64,000 bases of DNA from Gracilaria domingensis (Eukaryota; Rhodophyta; Florideophyceae; Gracilariales; Gracilariaceae). The stretch spans positions 107,879 to 171,878 of the forward strand of contig VCMS01000093.1 of assembly GCA_022539475.1 (NCBI GenBank). The letters run 5' to 3'. Shown here in pieces: positions 1-9,800 of this stretch (its first letter is position 1; every line of letters begins with the position of its first letter). The notes under the pieces were generated by a model. The model was not told the origin of the DNA and made no database searches. It worked only from the letters and a program-made list of their open reading frames with translations. A program made the translations under genes and the position numbers.

Positions 1-39
1 TATTGGCTTTAGATCCTAACAAACAAGTGAATGCAAGTA

Positions 40-653
40 CTAGAGCCTTTCTGTCTGCGCATCTCCGCCAGCTCTATCGTCGCGCGTCATATCTGAAGCT
101 TTGACCCTCCTGGTCAAACTCTCCAATCTCAACTGCACAACTGCAACAATGCCACCGCATGTGATCAAAAGTAGAGCAAAGAAAAGTGAAAGGAACCGCA
201 TTTGCCATGCTCCACCAACGCCCTTTCGTGGGGTGATAATATCCAACTGTTCCAAGCACCGCTGCAGACATATAAATACATCCAGCAACAGGACAACTGA
301 ACTGGCGGTATAACTCGGATGGGCACTCTTCCACCTGCGGTGGCAGCGTAAGTGCACTGTCAAACCACACAAAGAAGGAGCGCCATTCTCTCTTTGTCGT
401 GTGCGTAAAAAACATATGCAAGAGGACCAAGCTCAATGGGAATCAGCAGCAGCAGCTAATCCAGTTGTCGAAAGAATTCGCTCCATTTTATGTCGGCCGC
501 TTCCCTTTGTCGTTCTTTTTCCAAAGAGCCGCGCAGTTTTTTCCTGACTTCAAGGGCTGCAAACCGACCAACTAGAGCTGCTGTTATACCCAAAGCTGTA
601 TCAGCAGATGACACAGCTTCAGGGCGTTCAATCATGTAACTCCCTCGGTCCAA
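40..653 (-). other. possible 3' exons of the upstream minus-strand gene
   Basis: Downstream (minus strand) of the 281-residue ORF at 693-1538 lie two open stretches that could be further exons. One (456-653) encodes a hydrophilic segment ending in a Lys/Glu-rich helix. The other (about 40-436) can encode two hydrophobic stretches, one with the look of a membrane helix followed by basic residues. The reading frame of the membrane stretch is ambiguous between two overlapping frames, and I could not fix donor and acceptor sites. Treat as an unresolved tail of a membrane protein rather than a separate gene. Confidence 0.25.
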
Positions 654-692
654 ACCACTTGCATGTTCTTCTTCTTTATTTTGGACAATAGT

Positions 693-1538
693 CTATCGAC
701 CCTGCTTTGTACTTAACATGTCTGCGCCTCTCCGTGCATACGTGTAGATCATTGAGCATTCTTCAGTTTTGTCGTCCAAAGAGAAAGTATCGAAACTGGT
801 TTCATCACCCCCTGTGCCATTTCCGAAAATCAAGACATCTTCCCTCTCTCTATCCTCAAAGTCCTGAATAATGCTCTCAAAACTTACTGTTGAATAGTTT
901 GCAAGATTTGCCTCATCTTCCAGAAGTTCCAATCGACGTTCTCCCTCCGTCAACCAAACGGGTCCGTTGTCAAGCTCCACGTAGTATGGCTCCTTAACCT
1001 TCATATCGTTAGGCCAATCGTCCACATCTCTCTCTGCGATACGCAAAAGCTCTGTATGACAATCACTCCACTTTCCTTGCACTTTTGGATAAAAACAGGC
1101 TACCTTGTTTGCATTCTTGATCAAACGGGGTTGCATAATGATTCCGTGTCGGCAGCTGAAATCTAAGCAACGACATGCGATGCTAGTTTGAGTAGAATGT
1201 CCGAAAACGGCGGCAAGAGGATCCCTAAACTTGTATCTCATCTCTCCAACTCGTCCTGGACTACTTTGTGCCAATGTACAGCGCTTTTTAAACGATGCAT
1301 CACATAACGGCTGTCCATCTCTGTTGATTACTTGATTTACGACACGTCGAAACGGCTCATTAAGGAACGAATTTCCCTCCCTTTCAATCACCTCATACAT
1401 TTTATCAGGTCCATAAGAGGTTGCCTTCAAAGCAACGGAGTGGCGCCATCTCTCTTGAGGTAAAACTATCTTTGAAAGGCCGACCAAAACCGCAAGTGCA
1501 GTGCATACCAGAGTGATGCCAATCCTTGAGCTCCCCAT
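693..1538 (-). CDS. unrecognised secreted or type II membrane protein, Cys-rich ectodomain
   Basis: The open frame encodes 281 residues from an ATG at 1538. Residues 1-25 are hydrophobic and look like a signal peptide or signal anchor. The rest is a soluble region with paired cysteines at about residues 77-150, including a Cys-Arg-Cys and a Phe-Ser-Cys-Arg motif, so disulphides in the secretory pathway are likely. The C-terminal third is acidic. No family was recognised. The layout (signal peptide, about 250 residues of Cys-containing ectodomain, possible membrane helices further on) is like that of the protein at 24713-26389, but I see no convincing residue-level match. The TAG stop may lie inside an intron if the exons at 40-653 belong to this gene. 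Confidence 0.6.
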   Translation of the reverse strand: MGSSRIGITLVCTALAVLVGLSKIVLPQERWRHSVALKATSYGPDKMYEVIEREGNSFLNEPFRRVVNQVINRDGQPLCDASFKKRCTLAQSSPGRVGEMRYKFRDPLAAVFGHSTQTSIACRCLDFSCRHGIIMQPRLIKNANKVACFYPKVQGKWSDCHTELLRIAERDVDDWPNDMKVKEPYYVELDNGPVWLTEGERRLELLEDEANLANYSTVSFESIIQDFEDREREDVLIFGNGTGGDETSFDTFSLDDKTEECSMIYTYARRGADMLSTKQGR

Positions 1539-2366
1539 ATTATTTGTATATGTTTTTGGTTTGCTCTCTCTCTCTGATACTAAGATGAGACAAGCATGTC
1601 ACGCGATGGCTTCGTAAATAAAATGAAGGTAAGAAGAGCTGGTACATGTGAAGTCAGAATGTGCAACTGAAAACTGATCTTATTTGCTCTAGTTAGAGCA
1701 TAAAGGACCTCTTTTAATGTGTAGTCTTGGGTTTGTGAGATGTGTCATTTCTTACGGGTTTCAGTGTAGTTAAGGCCCAATGCTATGTCACATTTCAGAA
1801 ACTTGCATTCAAGATCTGTTGACGATCTCGAACACTTCCTTTTCTGGTACAAAATAGATCTAGTACAAAATGTGTCGGATAGATATTGCACCTCCCGATA
1901 TGCCTGGACTTAAAATTTTAGTCAATCCATGGGAAAAGGATGTGAAGCACAATTGATATTGCACATGGATATCCCAAAGAGACGCACGTGAATCTTCGTA
2001 AGGTACAGACGGCTATCTTAGCGGTTATAAACTAATTTTTACGAGCATACCCGGGTAAGTTACCGGGTAATACAACGATGCCATATTCCCTGTTATGGAA
2101 TCTATGACACTTTGTGTGCGTAGCACACGTGTGCGGCGCGCAGCTCATAACTGAACAAGAGCCCCCTCTGTAGCAGTACCGTCTGTACTACTGCAGTAGA
2201 GCGAGAGATCCGAGGGGCTGCCGGCTGCCCTCGGTATCTATCATTTCTCTGAGAGAAATTCTCTCACGAGTACAAGGGCAAGTGCTAAAGTTAAACAGCA
2301 AGTGCGAGAACGGATCTGACGGGCCATAGAGCGTGATACTTGTCGGGCGTAACGAATTCCAGAAGC
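1539..2366. other. intergenic, divergent promoter region
   Basis: No coding sequence is supported. This is the gap between the minus-strand gene starting at 1538 and the plus-strand gene starting at 2367, so it should hold both promoters. Small perfect inverted repeats are visible (for example ATTTCTCT-G-AGAGAAAT at 2243-2259, and a CCCGGG-rich hairpin near 2050-2070), none of which I can assign a function. Confidence 0.5.
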
Positions 2367-2840
2367 ATGGGCATTACCTACGTCCGTCTCCTCGAAGTTT
2401 GCGCTGCAATTGGAACAGGATTTGCGGCTGGTGGAATGTCGTACATCACGCTTGTTGAAGCACCATCCCGTTCAAAACTATCCCCCGCAGACCAACTGCA
2501 ACACTGGCGTACAACATTTCCCTCTGCAATGGCCCTGTTCAAGCCAACCAACATTATGCTGGTTCCGACACTAATCGCGTGTTCCCGGCTTACTGGCAAG
2601 TCATTGTATCTCGGAGCTGCGCTGCCTTTTGCATTGATAGCGCCATTTACAGCGGTAGCAATGATGCCTACAAACAAGAAATTGTTAACTTGCCCATCGC
2701 CCGTTGAGGATAAGGAGGAGGACGAGGTGAAAGATATGATTAAGTCCTGGGCTCGAAAACATGCTGTTCGTGTGTTCCTCGGAGTTTCTGGATTTGTGTG
2801 TACGGTTTCGGCGTGCGCTTTGTTGCCGGAAAAGTCGTGA
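2367..2840 (+). CDS. DUF1772 / anthrone oxygenase-like membrane protein
   Basis: The protein has 157 residues if translation starts at the first ATG (2367); the open frame continues upstream only to a TTG. It is a small membrane protein with four hydrophobic segments (about residues 5-26, 60-75, 82-102, 131-150). Family hallmarks are the Gly-Gly-x-x-Tyr-Ile segment in the first helix, the Trp-x-x-x-Phe-Pro segment before the second, and the Pro-Phe-Thr ... Met-Met-Pro-Thr-Asn motif after the third. These match DUF1772 proteins, which include fungal anthrone oxygenases of polyketide pathways, but most members have no known substrate. A Lys/Glu/Asp-rich loop separates helices 3 and 4. No neighbouring polyketide genes are visible, so I infer no pathway. 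Confidence 0.72.
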   Translation: MGITYVRLLEVCAAIGTGFAAGGMSYITLVEAPSRSKLSPADQLQHWRTTFPSAMALFKPTNIMLVPTLIACSRLTGKSLYLGAALPFALIAPFTAVAMMPTNKKLLTCPSPVEDKEEDEVKDMIKSWARKHAVRVFLGVSGFVCTVSACALLPEKS

Positions 2841-4332
2841 GAGTGAGAATTATCTGACGTTGTTGGTAAACTCTATATGCTCCCAATGCAATGCAAGTAA
2901 GCCCCAATTCTATTCTGCTCATCATATATCGATAAAGTGTTACCTTCACAGTTGGCATCCATTCAAGCAACGCGGCTTTGTTGGTGAAGAGTTCATATCG
3001 TCGTCGAATCAAACATGAAGAACGAGTCTGGAATCAAATATGGAAACTATTCGCTCCACGGTGCGCTGCCTCTGCGACCTGTTGTGCTCGTGTGTGCACG
3101 GATTCACGAAACTAGACATGAGCTCCGACTTATGTCGTGGCACATAAAGGGGCCAAGGTTAAACCTTTTGTCAAGCAACAGGTGGGCCGTTGGCGACCAC
3201 AACGATGGAACGTAGTTCGCATGCCGCGCATGTTCTCCGCCACCCAAATAGTGTAGAAAAAGTTAATGCTCTACGGAATCGTCTGGAAAACACAAGGCAC
3301 AATGTCGCTCCGGATGAAGGAAGAACTTTTATGAGGTGATGCATAATTGCGTGCAGCAGTGTGCTTATGGAAACATGTTTGATAGTGGAGCGCAACCGCT
3401 GAAATGCATGCGATACAGAAACAACGCATCCTCTTGCTCCAAAGCCTGCTGTAAAGATTGACTTTTGCTCCGAAACAGGTTGGGTTCCGAGTGTTGCTCT
3501 TCAGACTTGGATTATTCCTGTAGTGGACTATTAGTCAGTTTGAAGAAGAGTTCATCTGTCGTATGAACGACATTTCTCTTCCTGCAAGTTTGCGCAATCC
3601 AGCTGGCGCGTTGATGAGATTCAGCATTACATGAAACGTGTGTACCGGTGAGGGCTACCTCACCATAATCTGCCTACATGCAGGAGCTCCAAATGGCACG
3701 AAGATGATGGCTAATGTGGCGTTATTTCCTCACTGACAGCACAATGAGCGACGTGCAACCAGGAAGGCGGATAACATGACATAATGGAATCGTTCAATGC
3801 ATTGCACGAGTCCAATTATGACTTGGGCGTCCCAGAGCGAGTCATTGGGCCTCAATGCCGTTTATGCTGATATTTCGCACGCGTCGGCATGAGCGGAGGG
3901 GCTCAAAAGCATCCAAACGTAAAGCGCAGGAGTAGTTCCAGTTTGGCACGAGCTTAGATAACCGCAACGCAGCCCAACAGGAGGCTCTCAATTCAAAGCG
4001 TAACAGGTGTGATTGGCGCGTACAATGTTGATTTGATAGCTATGGCTAGAGAGATGTTTCAAACAATAGCGGTTCTTACAAACATTGCTGTGTAGTAGCG
4101 TAAGATCACGTTACCATTACCCTACATCATGCGCGGCACTTCTCGTGTGCAAGGGGACTTGCGAGAGGATGAGCAGCGGGTATTTCAAGGGCGGTGCAAG
4201 GACGCGTCGCGGGAACAGGAGTGGGTGCAATGTGTGCGTTCTGCGTTCGACAAAGCGTGCGATTGATTTGTGCCGATAAGCGTTCTGGCGGTTGAACAGG
4301 CGAAAACCGATCGCGTTTGGCGAGTGACGAAG
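2841..4332. other. intergenic, no gene recognised
   Basis: About 1.5 kb with only short open frames of fewer than 100 codons on both strands, none with recognisable sequence, codon pattern or neighbours. I see no repeats longer than a few bases and no RNA gene. The last 150 bp probably hold the promoter of the small secreted protein at 4333. Confidence 0.5.
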
Positions 4333-4809
4333 ATGGTGTCTAAAGGTTTGCTTCTGGTGATGTTGATGGTTGGAGTGGTGAGCGCAGAAGTGGTGATCTG
4401 CACGCAGAAGGAATGTATGACAGAGTTTGGAAGAAGACTGACGTGTTTCGGGGTGAATGCTGGAGAGAAGACGTTGTTCATTCAAACATTCCGCGGGGGT
4501 GACGGGCGTTTCTATGGATATCGACAAATCGCACTTTCAAACCTGTTCCTGTCAGACGGCGACGATGACGGTGAGGGAGGGAACTCCGGCGCGATACTGG
4601 GAACTCAACCACCGTCGGCTACAATCCCTGACTTGTCACGAGAGGTTGACAGACAGCAGCAGCAGCAGCAACGCGCGCAGGCATTCTCATTCCCTGGGTT
4701 TGGAGGCCCCATTTGCGTACTGGACGACGTGCCTTCGGTTTTGGGAACCGGGGGAGTGGTGACGTTTGGCAACCCGTTCGGACTGTGTTGCCGCGCGTGT
4801 CGACGGTAG
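4333..4809 (+). CDS. small secreted Cys protein, GNPFG-x-CCR-x-C family (paralog 1)
   Basis: The first ATG in the open frame (4333) starts a 158-residue protein; the GTG at 4270 upstream is unlikely in a eukaryote. Residues 1-18 form a clear signal peptide ending Val-Ser-Ala. The mature part begins with an Ile-Cys-Thr-x3-Cys motif, then Cys-x-Gly-Val and a Glu-Lys-Thr-Leu-Phe-Ile-Gln-Thr segment, then an acidic and Gln-rich spacer with six consecutive Gln, and ends with Gly-Asn-Pro-Phe-Gly-Leu-Cys-Cys-Arg-Ala-Cys. The same motifs, in the same order, occur in the gene at 5848-6576, so the two are tandem paralogs. Probably an extracellular or cell-wall protein. The family is not recognised. Confidence 0.75.
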   Translation: MVSKGLLLVMLMVGVVSAEVVICTQKECMTEFGRRLTCFGVNAGEKTLFIQTFRGGDGRFYGYRQIALSNLFLSDGDDDGEGGNSGAILGTQPPSATIPDLSREVDRQQQQQQRAQAFSFPGFGGPICVLDDVPSVLGTGGVVTFGNPFGLCCRACRR

Positions 4810-5847
4810 TGTGAGTGTGTTTGAGGAAGGTGATGTGTGGCGGCAGAGCTCCGTAGCGATGGGCATTTTACATGTAACTGGCTAACTTGATGCGCGTATG
4901 GGCCCGATTGAGGTTGGCGCTTACCACTGGTAATTTACTGTACCAGACAGCTGTTTGGAGGCGTGAGGTGGACGACACGGTCGCGGTGCGAACGTGTCTG
5001 CGGACAGACGTACATCGGAATAATGCAGTAATATTGATGATGAAGAATACAGAGAACCACAAACGTAAAAAAAATGATGAGCGTAAAAAGGGGATCGATT
5101 GTAAGGGGATGTTTTGAAGATGCTTTGTTGACGCGCACAAGGAACAATACGCGGGGCGTGACTGGGGGCGTGCGTGTGTATAGCTGAGCAGCCGTGGTAG
5201 CAGGAGGGGCACGGCGAGGAGGGACGGAGATGATGGCGATGAAGATCAATGGCGCCGGTTGCTCCGCGGTGGAAACAGGTTTTGCTGGCTGCGGGCGAGC
5301 GATTGGCCTGCGACTCGGCCTTTGGCCACGAGCCACGAACGCAGGCCAAGCCCCCCCTATGATAAATCGCCGCTGCGCCGCGCAGCGTCCACCAACGGAG
5401 CGCCACGCTGCGGGGCGTGTAGGCGCACGCGGCCGCGCACGTGCACGGCATGACAAGGCGTAAAGCATGCAAAATCACGGCAGCGCGGCGAGTAACGCGC
5501 CGCGCGACGCGCGCGAATTCGCAAATTGCTGTAAAGCGCGCCGCGCTTTACCTTCACAGCGCGGCGCGCAGCGCGGCGCCGCCGGCGGCAGCGGCGGCGG
5601 CAGCCGTTGCTCGCGCCGCGCGGCGCGCTCAAAACTTACAATCCGCGCGTGCACGTGCTGTATGACGCCGCCGGCGCCGCGCTGTCACGCCGATTCGGCG
5701 CGCGCGCCTTTTTGGCGCGGCGGTTGCTGCCGCGCCGCGCTTGTAGATGAGCGCCACTCCGCGTTCAACGGGCGAGCTTTGTTGACCCGCTACGCTGTGT
5801 GTTTCTAAGCTGCTTCCCCCACCCCCGCCCAATCTCGCCCCGCAATC
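4810..5847. other. intergenic region with GC-rich island
   Basis: Gap between the two paralogous secreted-protein genes. From about 5360 to 5800 the base composition shifts sharply to G+C with very frequent GCGC and CGCG words, unlike the flanks. Long open frames on both strands here are alanine/arginine-rich artefacts of that composition. It is probably the promoter-proximal island of the downstream gene at 5848. Confidence 0.5.
5531..5551. repeat. perfect inverted repeat GTAAAGCGC-GCC-GCGCTTTAC
   Basis: Two 9-base arms that are exact reverse complements flank a 3-base spacer within the GC-rich island, about 300 bp upstream of the second secreted-protein gene. It could be a protein-binding palindrome or simply a by-product of GCGC richness. 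Confidence 0.5.
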
Positions 5848-6210
5848 ATGCTTCGCCCCCGACAGTGGTCGCTCGTCGCGCTGCTGCTGCTGCTGCGCCT
5901 CGTGGCCGCCGTGGCCGCGTCCTCTGCGCAGCGCGAGCGGCCCGAGTTTGGGCTGCTGGTCAACCCGCAGGCGTCTACCATCCGCACGCTGCTGGTGATT
6001 TGCACGCCCCACGAGGGCTGCTTCTCGCAGAACGGAGACGTCATGGCCTGCACCGGAGTGGATGTGGCCGAAAGGACCGTGTTCCTCAGAACGATTGCTT
6101 ACCCGCCCAGTTATGACTCGTACTTTGTGTCGCAGCAGTTTGCGCTGCCCGCCTCGTTTATCAACGCCATGGACTTCCAGGCCATACTCAAGTCCAATGG
6201 GCAAGGAAAT

Positions 6211-6281
<71 letters not shown>

Positions 6282-6576
6282 TCAGCAGCAGGGCACCAAC
6301 GCGTTCGGAGCGCCTCAGCCGGCGCCCACCGGCACGCAACCACCGCTGGGCATCAACGCCTTTGGCGGCGGCTCCGTGCGCGACGCGCAGCCGTTCGAGT
6401 TCGAGATGCCGCTGAGCGTGAAGCAATTCGCGGTGCGGAACGGCGTGGGCGTGGGCGTGGGCGGCGTACCGCCGGGGCGCGCGCCGCCGCCGCCGGACCC
6501 CGTGTGCCGCATCCAACAACTGACCATCGCCATCGGCAACCCGTTCGGAGTGTGCTGCAGACCGTGCGGCTTCTGA
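5848..6576 (+). CDS. small secreted Cys protein, GNPFG-x-CCR-x-C family (paralog 2, Gly-Asn repeat)
   Basis: ATG at 5848, 242 residues. Residues 1-24 form a Leu-rich signal peptide ending Ala-Val-Ala-Ala. It shares with the upstream paralog the Val-Ile-Cys-Thr-x3-x-Cys segment, the Cys-x-Gly-Val ... Glu-Arg-Thr-Val-Phe-Leu-Arg-Thr segment, a Tyr-x-x-x-Gln-x-Ala-Leu segment and the C-terminal Gly-Asn-Pro-Phe-Gly-Val-Cys-Cys-Arg-Pro-Cys. The central spacer is expanded by an uninterrupted Gly-Asn dipeptide repeat followed by Gln residues, then a Gly/Pro-rich stretch. In paralog 1 the same position holds a poly-Gln/acidic spacer. Likely an extracellular structural or signalling protein; the function is unknown. 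Confidence 0.78.
6205..6282 (+). repeat. GGCAAC hexamer microsatellite coding for (Gly-Asn)13
   Basis: One GGAAAT and twelve GGCAAC/GGCAAT units in frame within the second secreted-protein gene. The third base is almost perfectly uniform, which points to recent slippage expansion. On the opposite strand it produces a false Ala-Val repeat ORF. Confidence 0.95.
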
Positions 6577-6641
6577 ATTTGTTACTTACAAACTACATCT
6601 CATAATAAAAACATCGTTGCTTGCGTCACGTGCCAAAACTT

Positions 6642-6713
6642 TTCCTCCACGGGGAATTGAACCCCGGCCTCCTGAGTGAGAGTCAGAAATCCTAACCACT
6701 AGACCATAGAGGA
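6642..6713 (-). tRNA. trnE-CUC: tRNA-Glu (CUC anticodon)
   Basis: The minus strand folds as a 72-nt cloverleaf. The acceptor arms TCCTCTA and TGGAGGA pair with one T-G wobble. The D-arm region carries TGGTCTAGTGGTTAGGAT. The anticodon loop CTCTCAC sits on a 5-bp stem and gives anticodon CTC. The T loop reads GGTTCAATTCC. These are hallmarks of eukaryotic tRNA-Glu. There is no intron and CCA is not encoded. A TTTT Pol III terminator follows 3 bases after the gene on the minus strand (plus 6635-6638). It lies between the secreted-protein gene and AP-3 beta. Confidence 0.96.
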
Positions 6714-6885
6714 CTCGTACGTGCGCAAGCCCAATTTTTCAGTACTTACACAACTCCTGTCTCATGACGTTGATGCAAATTGCAAGCGCCATGTCTGCTC
6801 CGACGTCTTCTTCCCCCGCGCTGCGCGCCGGCACAACGCTCCCCATCCGTTCGGCGCTGCAGAGCGACCCCCCCGCCAGCCCAAC

Positions 6886-9800
6886 ATGAGTCACTCCTCC
6901 TCCCTTCAACTCCCCCAGCTCCCGCAGCTGCCCCAGGCGCCCTCTATGGCAGCCGTCACCTCCGCGGCCAGCGCCGCCGCCGCTCGCATCGGCGCCGCGC
7001 TCTCCGACGCCCAATACTTTGAATCCAGCATGGTTCGAGTGGAGGACATTCGTCGACAGCTCGATTCCAACTCCGTCAAGGAGAAGCTCGACGCCATGAA
7101 ACGAGTCATAGCTCTCATCTCTCTCGGCAAGGATGCCTCCACCTTCTTTCCGGACGTGGTCAAGAACGTCGTCGCCCCTTCTTTGGACGTCAAGAAGCTC
7201 GTCTATTTGTATCTTGTGCACTACGCCGAAGAGAAGCAAGATCTGGCCCTACTGGCCATCAACACCTTTCAAAAGGATCTTTCGGATCACAATCAACATA
7301 TTCGCGCGCTTTCGCTCCGCGTCTTGTCCTCCATTCGAGTCAAGGTCATCTTGCAGGTCGTCATTCTCGCCATCGGAACGGCTGCGAAGGACTCTTCTTC
7401 CTACGTCAGAAAAGCTGCCGCCCATGCCATAAGCAAGGTCTGTGCGCTTGATACCTCCTCAAAAGAACTGCTTATGGAGCCTCTTAAAGATCTTCTAAGC
7501 GATCTCTCTCCAGAGGTCATTGGAAGTGCCGTTGCGGCCTTTGAAGAGGTATGCCCTTATGACTGGCAACTCATTCATCCGCACTACAGACGTTACTGTA
7601 CAAATCTGTCTAGTCAGTATCCATGGGGCCAGGTCGCCGTTGTTCACCTGCTTCTTCGCTACGCTCGATCCCATTTTGCCCAGCCGTCCAAAACAAGCAC
7701 GCCTCGAAATCCAGACCTTGATCTGCTTCTCAACAACGTCACCCCAATGTTCTATTCCATGAACGCCGCCGTTGTCAGCGCAGCTGTCGCCACCTACTAT
7801 CACATCGCCACACCGGACGAGTTTTGCACCACGGCAATCAAACCGCTCATGCGACTCGTCGCGCTACGAAGCGAAGCAAGCCAAGCCGTAGCGCTCAACA
7901 TTGCGTCCGCCGTTGCGACCAGATATCCAGCCGTGCTGATTCCGTATGTATCCGAGTTTTATGTTTCCGCTGCACATAGTGCCACCGTGCGAAGTCTGCG
8001 CGTCAAGGTCCTTATGCGAATGTGTGCTACGGCCGGAAAGGAGGGCGGCATTGGATCCAAGCCACATGCTCGACGTGCACTTCTGGCTGAACTTCGCGAA
8101 TATCTGCATCGGCGTGAACATGATTTAGCTGCTTCTGCCGCCAGAGCCATTGGATGTTTGGCTACTGCTCATCCGGAGTCCACACCAGCTATAGTGAAGG
8201 TTTTATCTTCTGTCGTGAGTTCTACGAATAGTCCTGCGGTCGTCACGGAATCCATTGGCGTGCTGCGGCGTTTGCTGCAACGCCATCCCACAGCGCAGGC
8301 TAAAGCCTTACCCCAGCTTATCGCTATGCTTCTTGCGGATGGGAGCAAGAAAAAGGAATCAATCAAGGAACCGGCTGCTCGAGCAAGTATTATATGGCTC
8401 ATTGCGGAATTCTATGACAAGGTGCCTGTAGTTGCCACAGAGGCATTGCGGTTGCTGGCCCGGGGCTTCTCTGTTGAAGGTGCGGAAGGAAAACTTCAGA
8501 TCCTCAATCTCGCTGCAAAGGTTGTGGCATCAGCTGAGATGACAACAGACTCCATAGATGAACGTGAAACGCTTGTGCCGATAGCCAAGCGTCGCCAGCT
8601 ACTCTCATATGTATTAACTTGCGCTCGGTACGACCGAGACTACGATGTGCGAGACAAGGCCAGAATGTTGAACTTCATATTCTTTTCCGATGGCGGCAAA
8701 GTTCTAAGGAAACATGCATGTAAAGCCTTCATGACAAAGAAACCAGTTGCTTCGACAGGAGAAGGAGATGACGCCGCTCAGTACATCGAGGAGCAACTAG
8801 AGCCGGATATGGTGATCGGGTCCCTTGCACACGTCCTAAACGGGAGGCGGCTTCCTGGATTTCACCCTTTGGAACCATGGTCCACAGCGGATTTGGATGA
8901 TTCCTTGCGCGGACAGGCTAGTATCGATGGAGGAAGCGCGGCCATAAGCCGGGACTACGTCGGGGTGAGCAGTACTGATTATCAACACTACGCCTCACCG
9001 AATGCAACATCGATTTCAAGCTCGACTTGGATGCCACCAACAGGTATATCATCAGCTGACGTTAGAACCAACGGTCTTCCGATGCTGTCCAGGAGCGGAG
9101 AAGAGAATATTGCATCTTCCATGAGATTGAACCAACCATATCACAGGACAACTAGTAATACAGCAGTTGACGTAGATCCTGAAAAGTTCTATGAGGACGA
9201 AGAGGATTCTTCCGGGTATGATGATGATTCTTACGAGACGGATGATGAAGATGATGAGGGAGACGCCGAGATTCCACCTGGGACAAGCAACTCTGTTCCG
9301 CAAGCCTTGAAGACTTCTCGATCGTCAAAGGTGCAGCCAAAAGGACTCCTTATTGACACTGATGAAGCCACTCCGGTGGCGGCACAAAGAGATTCAAAGA
9401 AAAGCGTTCGCCATGTATCAAATGAATATGATTTAGATGATCTGCTAGGAGGTCTGACGTTTTCTACTAATTCATCAGACAAGAAGAAGATCCCTTCGAA
9501 AGGGCCAACAAATGTTCAAGCATCTGTGTATGATATGAGACAAAAGACCGACTATCAGAGAGTTTTGGAGCCATGGAATGCATCAGGTTTGGAGATTGAT
9601 GCTGCTTATATGCGACCGCTATCGGCTGATGCACCGGATATAACCCCCATAATGCTTCGTGTTACCAATAACGGCAAGAATGACGTGACTCAAGTTGGAT
9701 TTGCTTCGCAGTGCGGGAATAAGTTTGAATGCCAAACAAAGATTCCTGTCCTAGCTGTGAACCAAAGTACCGAGTTATCGGCAATCGCTCGGTTTGCTGG

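Noticed and set aside
4921..5478. Two overlapping minus-strand ORFs of 177-185 codons
   Set aside because: Low-complexity Ala/Arg/Pro/Cys composition in competing frames over the GC-rich intergenic island, with no motif.
5629..6519. 296-codon minus-strand ORF with a long Ala-Val repeat
   Set aside because: It is the antisense shadow of the Gly-Asn repeat gene in a GC-rich region; the sense gene has a signal peptide, a paralog and conserved Cys motifs.
6721..6885. 55-codon N-terminal extension of AP-3 beta from a GTG
   Set aside because: GTG starts are not expected in a nuclear gene, the stretch abuts the tRNA gene and resembles no adaptin sequence; the first ATG is at 6886.
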